A DNA stretch of 64,000 nt from Bdellovibrio sp047344985 (GTDB lineage: Bacteria; Bdellovibrionota; Bdellovibrionia; Bdellovibrionales; Bdellovibrionaceae). Positions 51,253-60,330 of this stretch are shown piece after piece (position 1 is the stretch's first letter; every line of letters starts with the position of its first letter). A program made the position numbers and the translations under genes. The DNA lies in the NCBI RefSeq assembly GCF_047344985.1, contig NZ_CP178861.1, forward strand, positions 1,240,001 through 1,304,000, read 5' to 3'. The notes beneath the pieces are model-generated. The model was not told where the DNA came from and searched no databases. It saw only the letters and a list, made by a program, of their open reading frames with translations.

Positions 51253-52530
51253 TTATACGGACTCCAAAATAGCAGCGATTCCCATGCCGCCCGCCGTGCA
51301 AATCGAGATCAAACCGCGCCCGCGCCCGCCTTTTTCATGCAACATTTTCCCTAAACTCGCGACAATGCGAGCTCCCGTGGCGCCAAAGGGATGCCCGAGT
51401 GCCACGCTGCCTCCTTTGATGTTCATTTTGCTGCGATCCAAAGGGCCCAGAGCGGTCGCGCGACCGAGAACTTTTTTACAGTATTCGTCGGACTCCCAAG
51501 CCTTCAATGTGCAAAGAACTTGGCCCGCGAACGCTTCGTGAATTTCAAAAAAATCAAAATCGTTGAAGCTTAAATTATTGCGCTTTAAAAGTTCACTCAC
51601 CGCAATGGTGGGCGCCATCAAAAGACCTTCACCGGCAACAAAGTTCACTGCGGAAACGTGACAGTCGATGAAGCGAGCCCACAAGGGAAGATTGTATTTT
51701 GCCGCAGCCTCTTCGCTTGTCACGATCACCGCGGCAGCTCCGTCGGTGAGAGGACTGGAGTTCCCCGCTGTGATAGTTCCCTTTTCTGACTTCTCAAAAG
51801 CAGGTTTGAGCTTTGCCAATTTTTCCATCGATGTGTCGGGACGAATGATGCCGTCCCGATCAAGGCCGTGAAAATTAAAAACAAGATCTTTATAAAATCC
51901 ATCTTCGTATGCGTGCGTGGCATTCTTGTGGCTGGTCAAGGCCAACTCATCTTGGGCCTCGCGCGAGATTTTCCATTCTTGCACCATTTTTTCTGTGTGC
52001 TCTCCCATGGACATTTTCGTGCGTGGTTCAACGACAGCCGGGAGTTGCGGTTTTAAATCGGAGGGTCGAATTGACGCCAAAATTTTTGCTTTTTCCAAAT
52101 TATCTTTCGCAGCATTAAGTTCCACCAACTTGTGCGACAGACTTTTTGAAACCATAATCGGAAGATCACTGTTTGTGTCAACGCCGCCAGCGATGGCGAC
52201 ATCCATTTGGTGGGCAGCCACCTTAAGAGCCAGTTGCGAAGTGATTTCCAAACTTGTTCCGCAAGCACGCTGAACATTGTAACCTGGTGTGTGAGCATGA
52301 AGGCCGGAGCTTAGAACACATTCACGCGTGAAGTTCCAATCCGAAGCACTTTGCATCACGGCGCCACAACCAACGTCTCCTAAAATCTGACCTTCTAATT
52401 TGTATTTTTGGACGAGCGTTTTCAAAGTCGAAATCATCAATTCAGAAGAAGTGACATCCATATAAGTCGTCATTGATTTGACGAAGGGAGTGCGAATTCC
52501 GCCGGAAATATAAACAGGACGAGTGCGCAT
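51253..52530 (-). CDS. Acetyl-CoA acyltransferase (thiolase)
   Basis: 425 aa. Active-site Cys90 (RACGTSLE), His near 340 (EIHEAFAG), His380 (GHPFGATG) and Cys411 (CTAGGMG). Length and pattern fit the FadI-type beta-ketoacyl-CoA thiolase used in fatty-acid oxidation, or a biosynthetic acetyl-CoA acetyltransferase. No FadJ/FadB partner is in the window. AGAGG site before the ATG. Confidence 0.95.
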   Translation of the reverse strand: MRTRPVYISGGIRTPFVKSMTTYMDVTSSELMISTLKTLVQKYKLEGQILGDVGCGAVMQSASDWNFTRECVLSSGLHAHTPGYNVQRACGTSLEITSQLALKVAAHQMDVAIAGGVDTNSDLPIMVSKSLSHKLVELNAAKDNLEKAKILASIRPSDLKPQLPAVVEPRTKMSMGEHTEKMVQEWKISREAQDELALTSHKNATHAYEDGFYKDLVFNFHGLDRDGIIRPDTSMEKLAKLKPAFEKSEKGTITAGNSSPLTDGAAAVIVTSEEAAAKYNLPLWARFIDCHVSAVNFVAGEGLLMAPTIAVSELLKRNNLSFNDFDFFEIHEAFAGQVLCTLKAWESDEYCKKVLGRATALGPLDRSKMNIKGGSVALGHPFGATGARIVASLGKMLHEKGGRGRGLISICTAGGMGIAAILESV

Positions 52531-52672
52531 AAAAACCTCTTTTCTGCGAGGAAGTCTAACATTGAATCGGGATTTTGTTTCAGCTTGGGATGCTTGGATG
52601 AGAAATCTTTAATGAATGGGATGACATTGTTAAACTAAAGAAAATTAAAAATCGATTTCTAGGAGTTGTACG

Positions 52673-53035
52673 TTGGAAGATCAGAAGTCGTTTCACTACA
52701 GTTTTAATCAAAAGAACAACATGCTTGTTGTCTCTTTAACAGGAGAGATCACAAGCCAAGTGCTGCCGTCATTGGAAGCCTGCCGTCAAGAATTGCTGGG
52801 AAAACACGAAGTCAGTCGTGTCGTTCTGTATTTTCAAGACATCGAGGCTATTAGTATGGACGCCATTCCTTTAATTGCACAAATTCAGCGCGAAATTCGC
52901 TCAAAGCCAGCGGATCTTCGTCTGTGTTTGAAAGAAAATTTGCGAGAAAAACTCGTCCGTATGGGGGTGGTGCGAGGATTGGAAGTGGCTGACGATTTAA
53001 AAACAGCTCTTTTGTCTTTTAGTCGTGCTGCATGA
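52673..53035 (+). CDS. STAS-domain protein (anti-sigma-factor-antagonist type)
   Basis: 120 aa beginning at TTG with AGGAG seven nt upstream. Pattern of STAS domain: LVVSLTGEITSQVLPSLEACRQEL, RVVLYFQDIEAISMDAIPLIAQIQRE, then LRLCLKENLREKLVRMGV. The usual phospho-Ser site region (DIEAISMDAIP) has Ser at about 62. Likely partner of an unlinked kinase or phosphatase. Confidence 0.87.
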   Translation: MEDQKSFHYSFNQKNNMLVVSLTGEITSQVLPSLEACRQELLGKHEVSRVVLYFQDIEAISMDAIPLIAQIQREIRSKPADLRLCLKENLREKLVRMGVVRGLEVADDLKTALLSFSRAA

Positions 53036-53095
53036 CACGAATCATGTTTTTTCTTACGAACTCGCTGTACAGTCATGAATCTGTGAGGAGACACA

Positions 53096-53749
53096 ATGAC
53101 TCGATACAGTTTTCGTAAGTATCAACCGCTGAGTTTGCGTTTATGGCATTGGCTGAATGCTTTGGCCATCTTAGGTCTTTTGGCAACGGTCCTATTGCGA
53201 AAAACCTTTCTGAGCTGGAGAAGTAACGCCGCTTTGATTGAAGCCAAATTGCAAGCGGCGGGAACGGCGATCACTTCCGAAGTCGCCAAAGACATTGCGG
53301 TGAGCATTCGTAATCCCATGTGGGATTGGCATGTCTACCTGGGGTTTACTCTTGGCGCTCTTCTTGTGATTCGGGTTCTTGTTGGTCTTTTAGTTATTAA
53401 AAAATGTCCAGCGACTCATGCCGCCCAAAGTGCGTGGCATCTAAAAAACGTTCCCCAAGAAAAGAGAGGACAAGCGCTTCACTATACATTCGTGAAAACG
53501 GGTTACGCGCTTTTTTATTTGGCGACACTTTTCATGGTGATTTCAGGTCTGTTGATGCAATTTAAAACCGAGTTGGGATTGAGCAAAGAAGCCATCGGTC
53601 CTATCAAAGAAATCCACGAACTGATGATGTGGTTCTTTGTTGTTTTTGTTGTCGGACATTTACTTGGAGTCGTTGTCGCGGAAAACCGTGGGGACCGGGG
53701 ACTGGTCTCTGATATGATTCATGGCGGAGAAAATGAAAAGGGAAGCTAG
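53096..53749 (+). CDS. Cytochrome b561-like membrane protein
   Basis: 217 aa, four transmembrane helices. Candidate heme ligands are His18 (RLWHWLNAL), His79 (WDWHVYLG), His174 (EIHELMMW) and His188 (VVGHLLG), the Ni-hydrogenase/cytochrome b561 type arrangement. It passes electrons between membrane quinones and a periplasmic or cytoplasmic partner. GAGGAG site; the stop codon lies inside the terminator stem. Confidence 0.9.
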   Translation: MTRYSFRKYQPLSLRLWHWLNALAILGLLATVLLRKTFLSWRSNAALIEAKLQAAGTAITSEVAKDIAVSIRNPMWDWHVYLGFTLGALLVIRVLVGLLVIKKCPATHAAQSAWHLKNVPQEKRGQALHYTFVKTGYALFYLATLFMVISGLLMQFKTELGLSKEAIGPIKEIHELMMWFFVVFVVGHLLGVVVAENRGDRGLVSDMIHGGENEKGS

Positions 53750-53765
53750 AAGCTTCCCTTTTTTA
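53737..53765. terminator. Terminator overlapping the cytochrome gene's stop codon
   Basis: GGGAAGCT pairs with AGCTTCCC around AGA, then six T residues. The TAG stop is at 53747-53749. Confidence 0.8.
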
Positions 53766-54470
53766 TTACTTACAGAAAGAAAGTTTTCTTACTGCTGATT
53801 GAACCTTTTTATATTTTTGTGAGCGCGCTTGCGGTCGCAAAACATCCCAGTAAGATTTACGACTAAATAAAGCGTCATCGTTTGCAAGTTGTTTGTTCAG
53901 CATCGAAAGACCACAGCGGAAAGTCGTATCGGGACTGTTGCCGTCGCCGTTGCGGCAGCCTTTCGCATAGACACTTTCGCGGCCTTTATGAAGTTGCATC
54001 AATCCGATCAAAGTTCCATTAGGACCTTTTGCAGTTTCACCTTTTTGGCAAGAGCTTTCCAAGTGAACCATGGCATTGATAACCATCACCCAAACCAGTT
54101 CTTTTGCATTGTCATTTAAAGTAGCGAAAGCCGGGCAGACAGCTTTGATATCTGCGGTGCCTTCGTAAAGTTCAGCGTAACGCTCTCGATGCAACTCATT
54201 TACAATCGTTGTGCCCCAACGGCCTAAACCATCATCATCGGCGAAGTTTTCACATTTATCTGCGAAATTCATTTTTTCGTTAATGCTAAAAATGTCTTCC
54301 ACTTTGGCGTCAGAAGTGATCGTGTTGCGGATATCTCTGAGTTGTTGAGCCGCGCGATTGGATGCGCTTGAGCATTCAATGCATGTATTGCCTTCAAGGC
54401 GCGAGCTAATTTTAGCTTCTGCAGAGGCTCCAGAAAGAACCAGAGCGAATGTCATGATTAGAGTTTTCAT
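53766..54470 (-). CDS. Secreted lysozyme-like (SLT-type) protein
   Basis: 234 aa from the ATG at 54470 (GGAGA upstream). Signal peptide (to AEA). The lysozyme-like core is VVMVINAMVHLESSCQ with catalytic-type Glu138, and GLMQL (156-160) which forms the substrate groove in transglycosylases. Aligns along its length with the lipoprotein at 56530 (CP...L..N, W...ES, RCG/DCG, LSFCK/LSLCK). Likely peptidoglycan cleavage in self or prey; not proven. Confidence 0.8.
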   Translation of the reverse strand: MKTLIMTFALVLSGASAEAKISSRLEGNTCIECSSASNRAAQQLRDIRNTITSDAKVEDIFSINEKMNFADKCENFADDDGLGRWGTTIVNELHRERYAELYEGTADIKAVCPAFATLNDNAKELVWVMVINAMVHLESSCQKGETAKGPNGTLIGLMQLHKGRESVYAKGCRNGDGNSPDTTFRCGLSMLNKQLANDDALFSRKSYWDVLRPQARSQKYKKVQSAVRKLSFCK

Positions 54471-54527
54471 CGGCAGTTTCTCCATACATGATTGCAAAGC
54501 AATCATGATGCCGAAGTCTCAAAATAA

Positions 54528-54555
54528 AATGGGAAGGTTTCTATGCCTTCCCATT
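54528..54555 (-). terminator. Terminator of the DEAD-box gene
   Basis: AATGGGAAGG pairs perfectly with CCTTCCCATT around an eight-base loop; on the minus strand it is followed by TTATTTTG. Confidence 0.7.
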
Positions 54556-54658
54556 GTATATCTTTAGAACATGTCGATGCCAAAAATGCGTGTGTTTTAA
54601 AGTGAGACGCTGCTTCAGCTTCGGGCCGCTGGCCCTGCGCTCTGCCGACTTCCGTCGC

Positions 54659-56437
54659 TTAAGCGTCGCGGTGCTGTCTGCGAGGGCCACGGAAGCGTTT
54701 AATACCGCTGTGCTCGCGACGTTCGTTGCTGCCACGCTCTGAGCGTTCAGAACGTTCACTGCGCTGAGGACGATCGTTTGAAGAGCTTGCGCTCTTTTGG
54801 GGACGGTAGCCAGTCACTTCGCTGCGAGCAGGACGGTCGTCACGGCTTGCGAAACGAGGACGTTCGCTGCGCTCTTCATTGCGCTCGCCACCACGGTCAT
54901 TGCGGTCTGCACGGTAACCACCGCGATCGCCGCGATCAAAGCGACGGCCGCCGCCACGATTTCCACCACGGTCACCACCACGACGATCGCCATCGCGACC
55001 GCGTGTGAAACGATTGTCTTGAGGATCACGAGGCAAAAGTTCACGAGGGATACGATCACCCATGTAATCAAGCATCATGTCTTTTTTCACGAACACGTTC
55101 GGGAAGTAAGCCACGATGAAGCGTGCTAACAAATCTTCTTTAGAAAGTTCTTTGAAGTTGATGTCGCCAGCTTGAATCAAATCTTGGATCAAATCCATTG
55201 CCAGTTGCAATTCAGGAGCGTCTGTTCCCATAGAGCTTACGCGATCCAAAACGTCTTTGATTTTAAGACCTGCAACTTCATCAGCCGAAGGCACAACGCC
55301 TTTAGTAAGAACGGCTTTTGTTGTGATCATCACACGGCGAAGAAGGTTGAGCTGCTCTGGATTGACCAAAGTGATTGCCACACCTTTTTGACCGTTACGG
55401 CCTGTACGACCAATACGGTGAACATAAGACTCTGCATCCCAAGGAAGAGAGTGATTGATCACGTGAGTAAGATCTTTGATATCCAAACCGCGAGCGGCAA
55501 CGTCTGTGGCGACGATCACTTTCACTTGGCGAGATTTGAATTTCTTCAAAGTCGCTTCACGCTCTTGCTGGCTCTTATCACCGTGCAAAGAGTCTGCAGG
55601 GAAACCACGTTGAGTTAAAACGTCGGCAAGCTCTGCCACTTCCATTTTTGTTTGGCAGAAGATGATGCCGTAGAACTCAGGAAGAGTTTGCAACAAGCGA
55701 CCGATGACTTCCGTCTTATAGGAATTTTTAACTGTGTAGTAAACTTGCTCGATCGTGTCAGCAGCGCCGACTTTGTTGACCTGAACTGTTTCAGGATTTT
55801 CAAGATAAGTCGAAGACAGACGACGAACTTCAGGGCTCATCGTGGCAGAGAACAACCACGTACGGCAAGCAGCGCGAAGTGAATCAGAATCTGCCGGTTG
55901 AGTCGCTTTCAAGATTGTTTCCATGTCTTCTTTAAAGCCCATGGAAAGCATTTCGTCGGCCTCATCAAGAACCACTGTTTTTACGTTTTGAAGTTTGATG
56001 ATTTTTTGTTCAAGGAAGTCGACCAAGCGGCCTGGAGTCGCCACGATGATGTGCGCGCCTTTTCTAATACCTTCCATTTGTGTGCGGTAGCTAGAGCCAC
56101 CGTAAATCGTAACAACACGAACGCCTTTTTTCTTACCAAGCAAAGTCAATTGCTCAGCCACTTGCAAAGCAAGTTCGCGTGTCGGGCTCATAACGAGCGC
56201 TTGAGTGTCTTTTATCGTTGCATCGATATTCTCAACAAGAGGAATACCGAAAGCGGCAGTTTTACCAGTGCCTGTTGAAGCAAGACCGATGAAGTCTTGT
56301 GCTCCTGCGAGCAATAGTGGCAAAGCTTGGCGTTGGATGGGCGTCGGTGTCGAGAAGCCCATGTCTTGCATCGCTGCCAAAAGGGGAGCGCTAAGACCAA
56401 AGCTTTCGAAACTATCAACAGTTGTAAGTGGAGTCAT
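54659..56437 (-). CDS. DEAD-box RNA helicase with RGG/RS-rich tail
   Basis: 592 aa. Q motif near residues 12-37, Walker A ASTGTGKT (53-60), DEAD (158-161), SAT, and the C-terminal HRIGRTGR. A DbpA/RNA-binding-like region near 400-480 and a tail (about 485-592) of Gly-Arg-Asp and Ser-Glu-Arg repeats that would bind RNA and could drive phase separation. Similar to DeaD/CsdA helicases in ribosome assembly at low temperature. AAAGG site. Confidence 0.94.
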   Translation of the reverse strand: MTPLTTVDSFESFGLSAPLLAAMQDMGFSTPTPIQRQALPLLLAGAQDFIGLASTGTGKTAAFGIPLVENIDATIKDTQALVMSPTRELALQVAEQLTLLGKKKGVRVVTIYGGSSYRTQMEGIRKGAHIIVATPGRLVDFLEQKIIKLQNVKTVVLDEADEMLSMGFKEDMETILKATQPADSDSLRAACRTWLFSATMSPEVRRLSSTYLENPETVQVNKVGAADTIEQVYYTVKNSYKTEVIGRLLQTLPEFYGIIFCQTKMEVAELADVLTQRGFPADSLHGDKSQQEREATLKKFKSRQVKVIVATDVAARGLDIKDLTHVINHSLPWDAESYVHRIGRTGRNGQKGVAITLVNPEQLNLLRRVMITTKAVLTKGVVPSADEVAGLKIKDVLDRVSSMGTDAPELQLAMDLIQDLIQAGDINFKELSKEDLLARFIVAYFPNVFVKKDMMLDYMGDRIPRELLPRDPQDNRFTRGRDGDRRGGDRGGNRGGGRRFDRGDRGGYRADRNDRGGERNEERSERPRFASRDDRPARSEVTGYRPQKSASSSNDRPQRSERSERSERGSNERREHSGIKRFRGPRRQHRDA

Positions 56438-56529
56438 TCTAGAGGAACCTTTCAGATATAGGAAGGGCCCAAGATAAACGATCTTGGACCCAAAAGCTCT
56501 CTATTTCTTGGGTTTCTCAGGACAGTGTA

Positions 56530-57330
56530 CTATTTGCACAATGAGAGGGATTTTACGATTCCTTGGATGTTGCTGATTTGCTGATAGCGTCCACCTGATT
56601 TGATCACAGCCCAATACACTCCAGAACTCACGACAATGGAACCTTTGCTCTTAATCTGCTTTGCCATAATACCAACGCCGCAGTCGAGATTCAGATAGGG
56701 ACTCAAAATAGTTTTCTTGGGATCTGTGCCGCTTAAATTTTTATCCTTCGACCAATCAAATTTGCACCATGGTGCCCACTCGATGTCCTGATAGGAAAGT
56801 TGCAAAAGCCCCTCGGAGTAAACAGGTTGTCGTGTGATTGGATCTGTTCCCATTGTGGTCTCTTGCATGCGCGATGTGGGACTGTAGCCGCTCTCATATT
56901 TTGCAATTGCGACAAAGAGTTGAGCCCAGACATTGGCGCGCTCGTTGTTGTCCAAAGAGTAATAGCGAGGGCAGAAATTTGTGATGTCGTTAGAGCCGGG
57001 AAGCAGACTGTTCCAGTCGTTTAGGATGATTTTTTGAAGGTACTCAGACCACTGCGTGCGCTCGGGATACTTCGTGCTTTCCCAAGCGAGAGGCGCCATT
57101 TTGTAAGAAGGTTCCGGGGTTGGTGCAGGCGGAGTTTCGGTGTTGTTGCCGGTGTTAGTTTCATCGTCTGTTCCTGGATCAGTGACCCCAGAACTTTGGT
57201 TTGAATTATCAATGCTTGTGACTGGAAATTGCCCCGATTTCGCACAGCCCGTCGACAGGACTAAGAGGAAAATCGCCGTCGCTGCGAATATATTGTTTCT
57301 CGAGTGAGTGTGGTTCGATGTTGCAATCAT
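56530..57330 (-). CDS. Lipoprotein with lysozyme-like domain
   Basis: 266 aa. Lipobox LSTGC (Cys29), an acidic Thr/Asn/Pro linker (about 42-76), then a lysozyme-like domain with Glu146 (AKYESGYS) and GLLQL (174-178). Paralogue of the protein at 53766. The lipid anchor and flexible linker suggest action on peptidoglycan from the outer membrane. Strong GGGGG-type site. Confidence 0.82.
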   Translation of the reverse strand: MIATSNHTHSRNNIFAATAIFLLVLSTGCAKSGQFPVTSIDNSNQSSGVTDPGTDDETNTGNNTETPPAPTPEPSYKMAPLAWESTKYPERTQWSEYLQKIILNDWNSLLPGSNDITNFCPRYYSLDNNERANVWAQLFVAIAKYESGYSPTSRMQETTMGTDPITRQPVYSEGLLQLSYQDIEWAPWCKFDWSKDKNLSGTDPKKTILSPYLNLDCGVGIMAKQIKSKGSIVVSSGVYWAVIKSGGRYQQISNIQGIVKSLSLCK

Positions 57331-57407
57331 TTGCTACCCCCGAAGTGGTAACAAAGCAACACGAGGACCAAGTGAGACCTTCGTAAAATTCGCTAAAGTC
57401 CGCCTTT

Positions 57408-57436
57408 TTGTGTACACTCTCGAATGTGCATATAAA
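57408..57436 (+). promoter_or_regulatory. Promoter of the second ABC-F gene
   Basis: TTGTGT (57408-57413), 17-bp spacer, TATAAA (57431-57436), giving a leader of about 57 nt. Confidence 0.55.
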
Positions 57437-57499
57437 CTAGGCAAAATATTTTAAAATTTTTCGAGAAACTTCGGGAATTTCAGGTTATACAAAGGTCCT

Positions 57500-59125
57500 A
57501 TGATTCATTTATCAAATATCTCTAAGCAGCACGGAAATAAAATCCTTTACCGCAATGGTTCTTTTCAGATCAATGCCGGTGAAAAAATCGGACTTGTGGG
57601 GCCTAACGGTGCCGGTAAGACGACCATCTTCCGCATCATCACAGGAGAAGAAGGCGTTGACGGCGGAACGGTTTCAAAATCGGATCGCACGGTCATTGGT
57701 TATTTCTCACAAAACATTGAAGACATGCGCGGCCGTACGGCTTTGGATGAAGTGAAATCATCCGTGGGTAACATCGGTGACATGCAAACTCGCATGCAAG
57801 AATGCGAAGCAAAACTTGCAGATCCCGAGCTAGACGCTGATGAGATGACGAAGATTCTTGAAACATACGGCGAGCTTCAGGCGGAGTTTGAACGCCTGGG
57901 CGGTTACGATCTTGAATCTCGTGCTGCGGAAATCCTCACCGGTCTTGGAATTGGTCCTGACGATTATCATCGTCCGACAGAAAGTTTTTCCGGCGGTTGG
58001 AAAATGCGTATCGCCTTGGCGAAAATTCTTGTTTTGAATCCTGAAGTTTTGCTGATGGACGAGCCGACGAATCACTTGGATGTAGAATCGATCGTGTGGC
58101 TTGAAGAATGGCTTTCGAACTACAAGGGCGCAATCCTTATGACAAGCCATGATCGCGATTTTATGAATCGTCTGGTTACAAAAATTGTGGAAATCGCAAA
58201 TAAAACGATCACTGTCTACGGCGGAAATTATGATTTCTATGAGCGTGAACGTGAAATTCGTAAAGAGCAATTGATCGCAGCTGCAAAACGCCAAGAAGAT
58301 ATGCTGGCAAAAGAAGAAGAGTTCATCGCTCGTTTTGCCGCGCGCGCATCACATGCAGCCCAAGTGCAGTCTCGAGTTAAGAAACTTGAAAAAATTGATC
58401 GTATCGAAATTCCACCTGAAGAAGCTGAAATCAAATTTGAGTGGCCTGTTCCTCCACGTGGAGGAGAAGAGGTTGTTAAGTTCGAAGGCTTAGCTAAAAT
58501 TTGGAAGCGTGATGACGGAAAAGAGAAATTAGTTTTCTCTGGCGCCAATGCTTTGGTGAAACGCATGGACCGCATTGCGGTTGTCGGCGTGAACGGAGCG
58601 GGTAAATCCACTTTGTTAAAAATTATTGCAGGCCATGCTGATCCTTCTGAAGGAAAAATGACTTTGGGCGCTTCTATCAACGTGGGCTACTTCAGTCAGA
58701 ACTCTTTGGACGTCTTAGATCCAAAGGCAACGATCCTGGATGAAGTTCACGCTCGCATTCCCAACGCGGGGTTGGGTTTTGTGCGCAGTCTTTTAGGCGC
58801 CTTCAAATTTTCTGGCGAAGAAGCAGAAAAGAAAATTTCCATTTTGTCGGGGGGGGAGAAATCCCGCGTGGTTCTGGCAACAATCTTAGCGCAACCTGTG
58901 AATCTGTTGATTCTGGATGAGCCGACGAACCATCTTGATATCAAGTCTCGCGAAGTTCTTTTGGAAGCGATCAAAAATTTTCCGGGCACTGTGATGATCG
59001 TAAGCCATGATCGCCATTTCTTGCGTGAAGTGACGACTCGTGTGTTTGAAGTGGATAAAAATCAAATTCGTATCTACGAAGGCGATTACAACTATTACCA
59101 ACATAAAAAACAAGAGATGGCATGA
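57500..59125 (+). CDS. ABC-F family ATPase (Uup/YheS-like)
   Basis: 541 aa, two complete cassettes. NBD1 Walker A GPNGAGKT (34-41), LLMDEPTNHLD and signature FSGGWKMR; NBD2 GVNGAGKST, LSGGEKSR and LLILDEPTNHLD with glutamate present. Long charged linker (about 235-310) typical of ABC-F proteins that enter the ribosomal E site. Unlike the copy at 44994 both catalytic sites look intact. The alpha/beta hydrolase start overlaps its stop (ATGA). Confidence 0.95.
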   Translation: MIHLSNISKQHGNKILYRNGSFQINAGEKIGLVGPNGAGKTTIFRIITGEEGVDGGTVSKSDRTVIGYFSQNIEDMRGRTALDEVKSSVGNIGDMQTRMQECEAKLADPELDADEMTKILETYGELQAEFERLGGYDLESRAAEILTGLGIGPDDYHRPTESFSGGWKMRIALAKILVLNPEVLLMDEPTNHLDVESIVWLEEWLSNYKGAILMTSHDRDFMNRLVTKIVEIANKTITVYGGNYDFYEREREIRKEQLIAAAKRQEDMLAKEEEFIARFAARASHAAQVQSRVKKLEKIDRIEIPPEEAEIKFEWPVPPRGGEEVVKFEGLAKIWKRDDGKEKLVFSGANALVKRMDRIAVVGVNGAGKSTLLKIIAGHADPSEGKMTLGASINVGYFSQNSLDVLDPKATILDEVHARIPNAGLGFVRSLLGAFKFSGEEAEKKISILSGGEKSRVVLATILAQPVNLLILDEPTNHLDIKSREVLLEAIKNFPGTVMIVSHDRHFLREVTTRVFEVDKNQIRIYEGDYNYYQHKKQEMA

Positions 59126-59916
59126 TAAAGAAGAACCTGGATCTGCGAAGTTTTAAAATTCCTTTGGGGAAATTAGCCCCGCAGGAATCCTTTCGCACTC
59201 GCCAGGGGGACCTTCTTTCTTATCGTCTTTATCCGGCGTGGTGTGATGACTTGATTGTTCTCTATCACGGCGTCGGAGGTGACAGCCGCTACATGTGCGT
59301 TCTCGCTTCAGCGATTGCAAGTGCGGGAATTGCCAATGTGGTGACTCCGGATTTACGTTGTCATGGTGTGAGCCTGGCGCTGTCAGATAAAATTTCTCCG
59401 TCACAACTAGAAATCGATCTTGAAGAGTTGTTGATTCATATAAAAATGCAAAGAGCCGTGTCGCGAGTGACCTTAGCAGGGCACTCGATGGGTGGCGGCT
59501 TTGTTTTGCGAGTGGCAGTTTCCGAAGTGCGCTCGCAGTTTGCAAAATTTGTGGCGTTGGCACCAAGACTTCCGACGTCTTTGAATGCTTTTTATGAAGA
59601 CTATGGCGGATGGATCACGCCCGAAGCTGACGGTGGCTTTGGTGTGAATATGGCTGACGTGTTTAAATCCGGTCAGGAAAAACTTCACTACAGTCCTGAA
59701 TATGTCGCAGCCGTTTCTGCGCCCGATGATGTGTTAATTCGTCTTGAAAAATTAAAACCGAATTTGAGTGTGGTGATTGGCGCTGAGGATGAAGTCGACA
59801 TTCCTTCTCGCTATGCAGAGCTTTTTTCCTCTATCAATGTGCCCGTGCAAGTTGTTGAGGGGCTCAATCATTTGACTCTTGTCTCAAAACCGGATGCTTA
59901 TTTGTCTCGTTTTTAA
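59122..59916 (+). CDS. Alpha/beta hydrolase
   Basis: 264 aa, cytoplasmic. Oxyanion segment VLYHGVGGDSRY, nucleophile Ser in GHSMGGG (about 117-123), acid in GAEDEVD and base His in GLNHLTLV. Monoglyceride lipase-like pattern. Start codon overlaps the ABC-F stop by four bases, so cotranslated; the functional link is unclear. Confidence 0.9.
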   Translation: MIKKNLDLRSFKIPLGKLAPQESFRTRQGDLLSYRLYPAWCDDLIVLYHGVGGDSRYMCVLASAIASAGIANVVTPDLRCHGVSLALSDKISPSQLEIDLEELLIHIKMQRAVSRVTLAGHSMGGGFVLRVAVSEVRSQFAKFVALAPRLPTSLNAFYEDYGGWITPEADGGFGVNMADVFKSGQEKLHYSPEYVAAVSAPDDVLIRLEKLKPNLSVVIGAEDEVDIPSRYAELFSSINVPVQVVEGLNHLTLVSKPDAYLSRF

Positions 59917-60065
59917 AAATCAGAACATAATTTTTCCCAAGTTGATTGAGAAACATTAAAACCTGCCGCAAAGAGTGGAAAACCACTTGTTTCCTTTAAG
60001 CTCGTTAAAAGTCCTGCCGAAGAGTTCTACAGAATAACCAAATATTGAACGTAGGTGGTGGTTAT

Positions 60066-60329
60066 ATGAATTCGGAGCTCAGTGCATTTGCTTTGAGGCA
60101 GGTGTTGGCTTCTACAGTCGTGGTCGGTCCGATCCTTATCTTGATTGGACTTTGCTATTATCTCTTTAAACAAGATCGCAGAAGTGTGGTGCTGTATCTC
60201 GGAGCGGGTGTTGTCTTTACCGTCATAGGAGCCGCGTGCCTCTATGTGGAGTTTAAAACTGAAGTGCCTGAGGAAGCTGCGGGTGAAAAGCAGGCGGAGT
60301 CCCTGGCTGTCGAACCCGCCCGAAAATAA
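60066..60329 (+). CDS. Small two-helix membrane protein
   Basis: 87 aa from the ATG at 60066 (AGGTGG about 7 nt upstream); an in-frame TTG at 60045 is less likely. Two hydrophobic helices (about 12-34 and 44-63) separated by KQDRRS, with an acidic/Ala-rich C-terminus. No family recognised. One bp from the convergent potD stop. Confidence 0.7.
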   Translation: MNSELSAFALRQVLASTVVVGPILILIGLCYYLFKQDRRSVVLYLGAGVVFTVIGAACLYVEFKTEVPEEAAGEKQAESLAVEPARK

Positions 60330-60330
60330 A

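Noticed and set aside
54778..55129. Long plus- and minus-strand frames over the DEAD-box tail rich in His, Thr or Val
   Set aside because: They are shadows caused by the repetitive Arg/Gly/Asp codons of the RGG tail.
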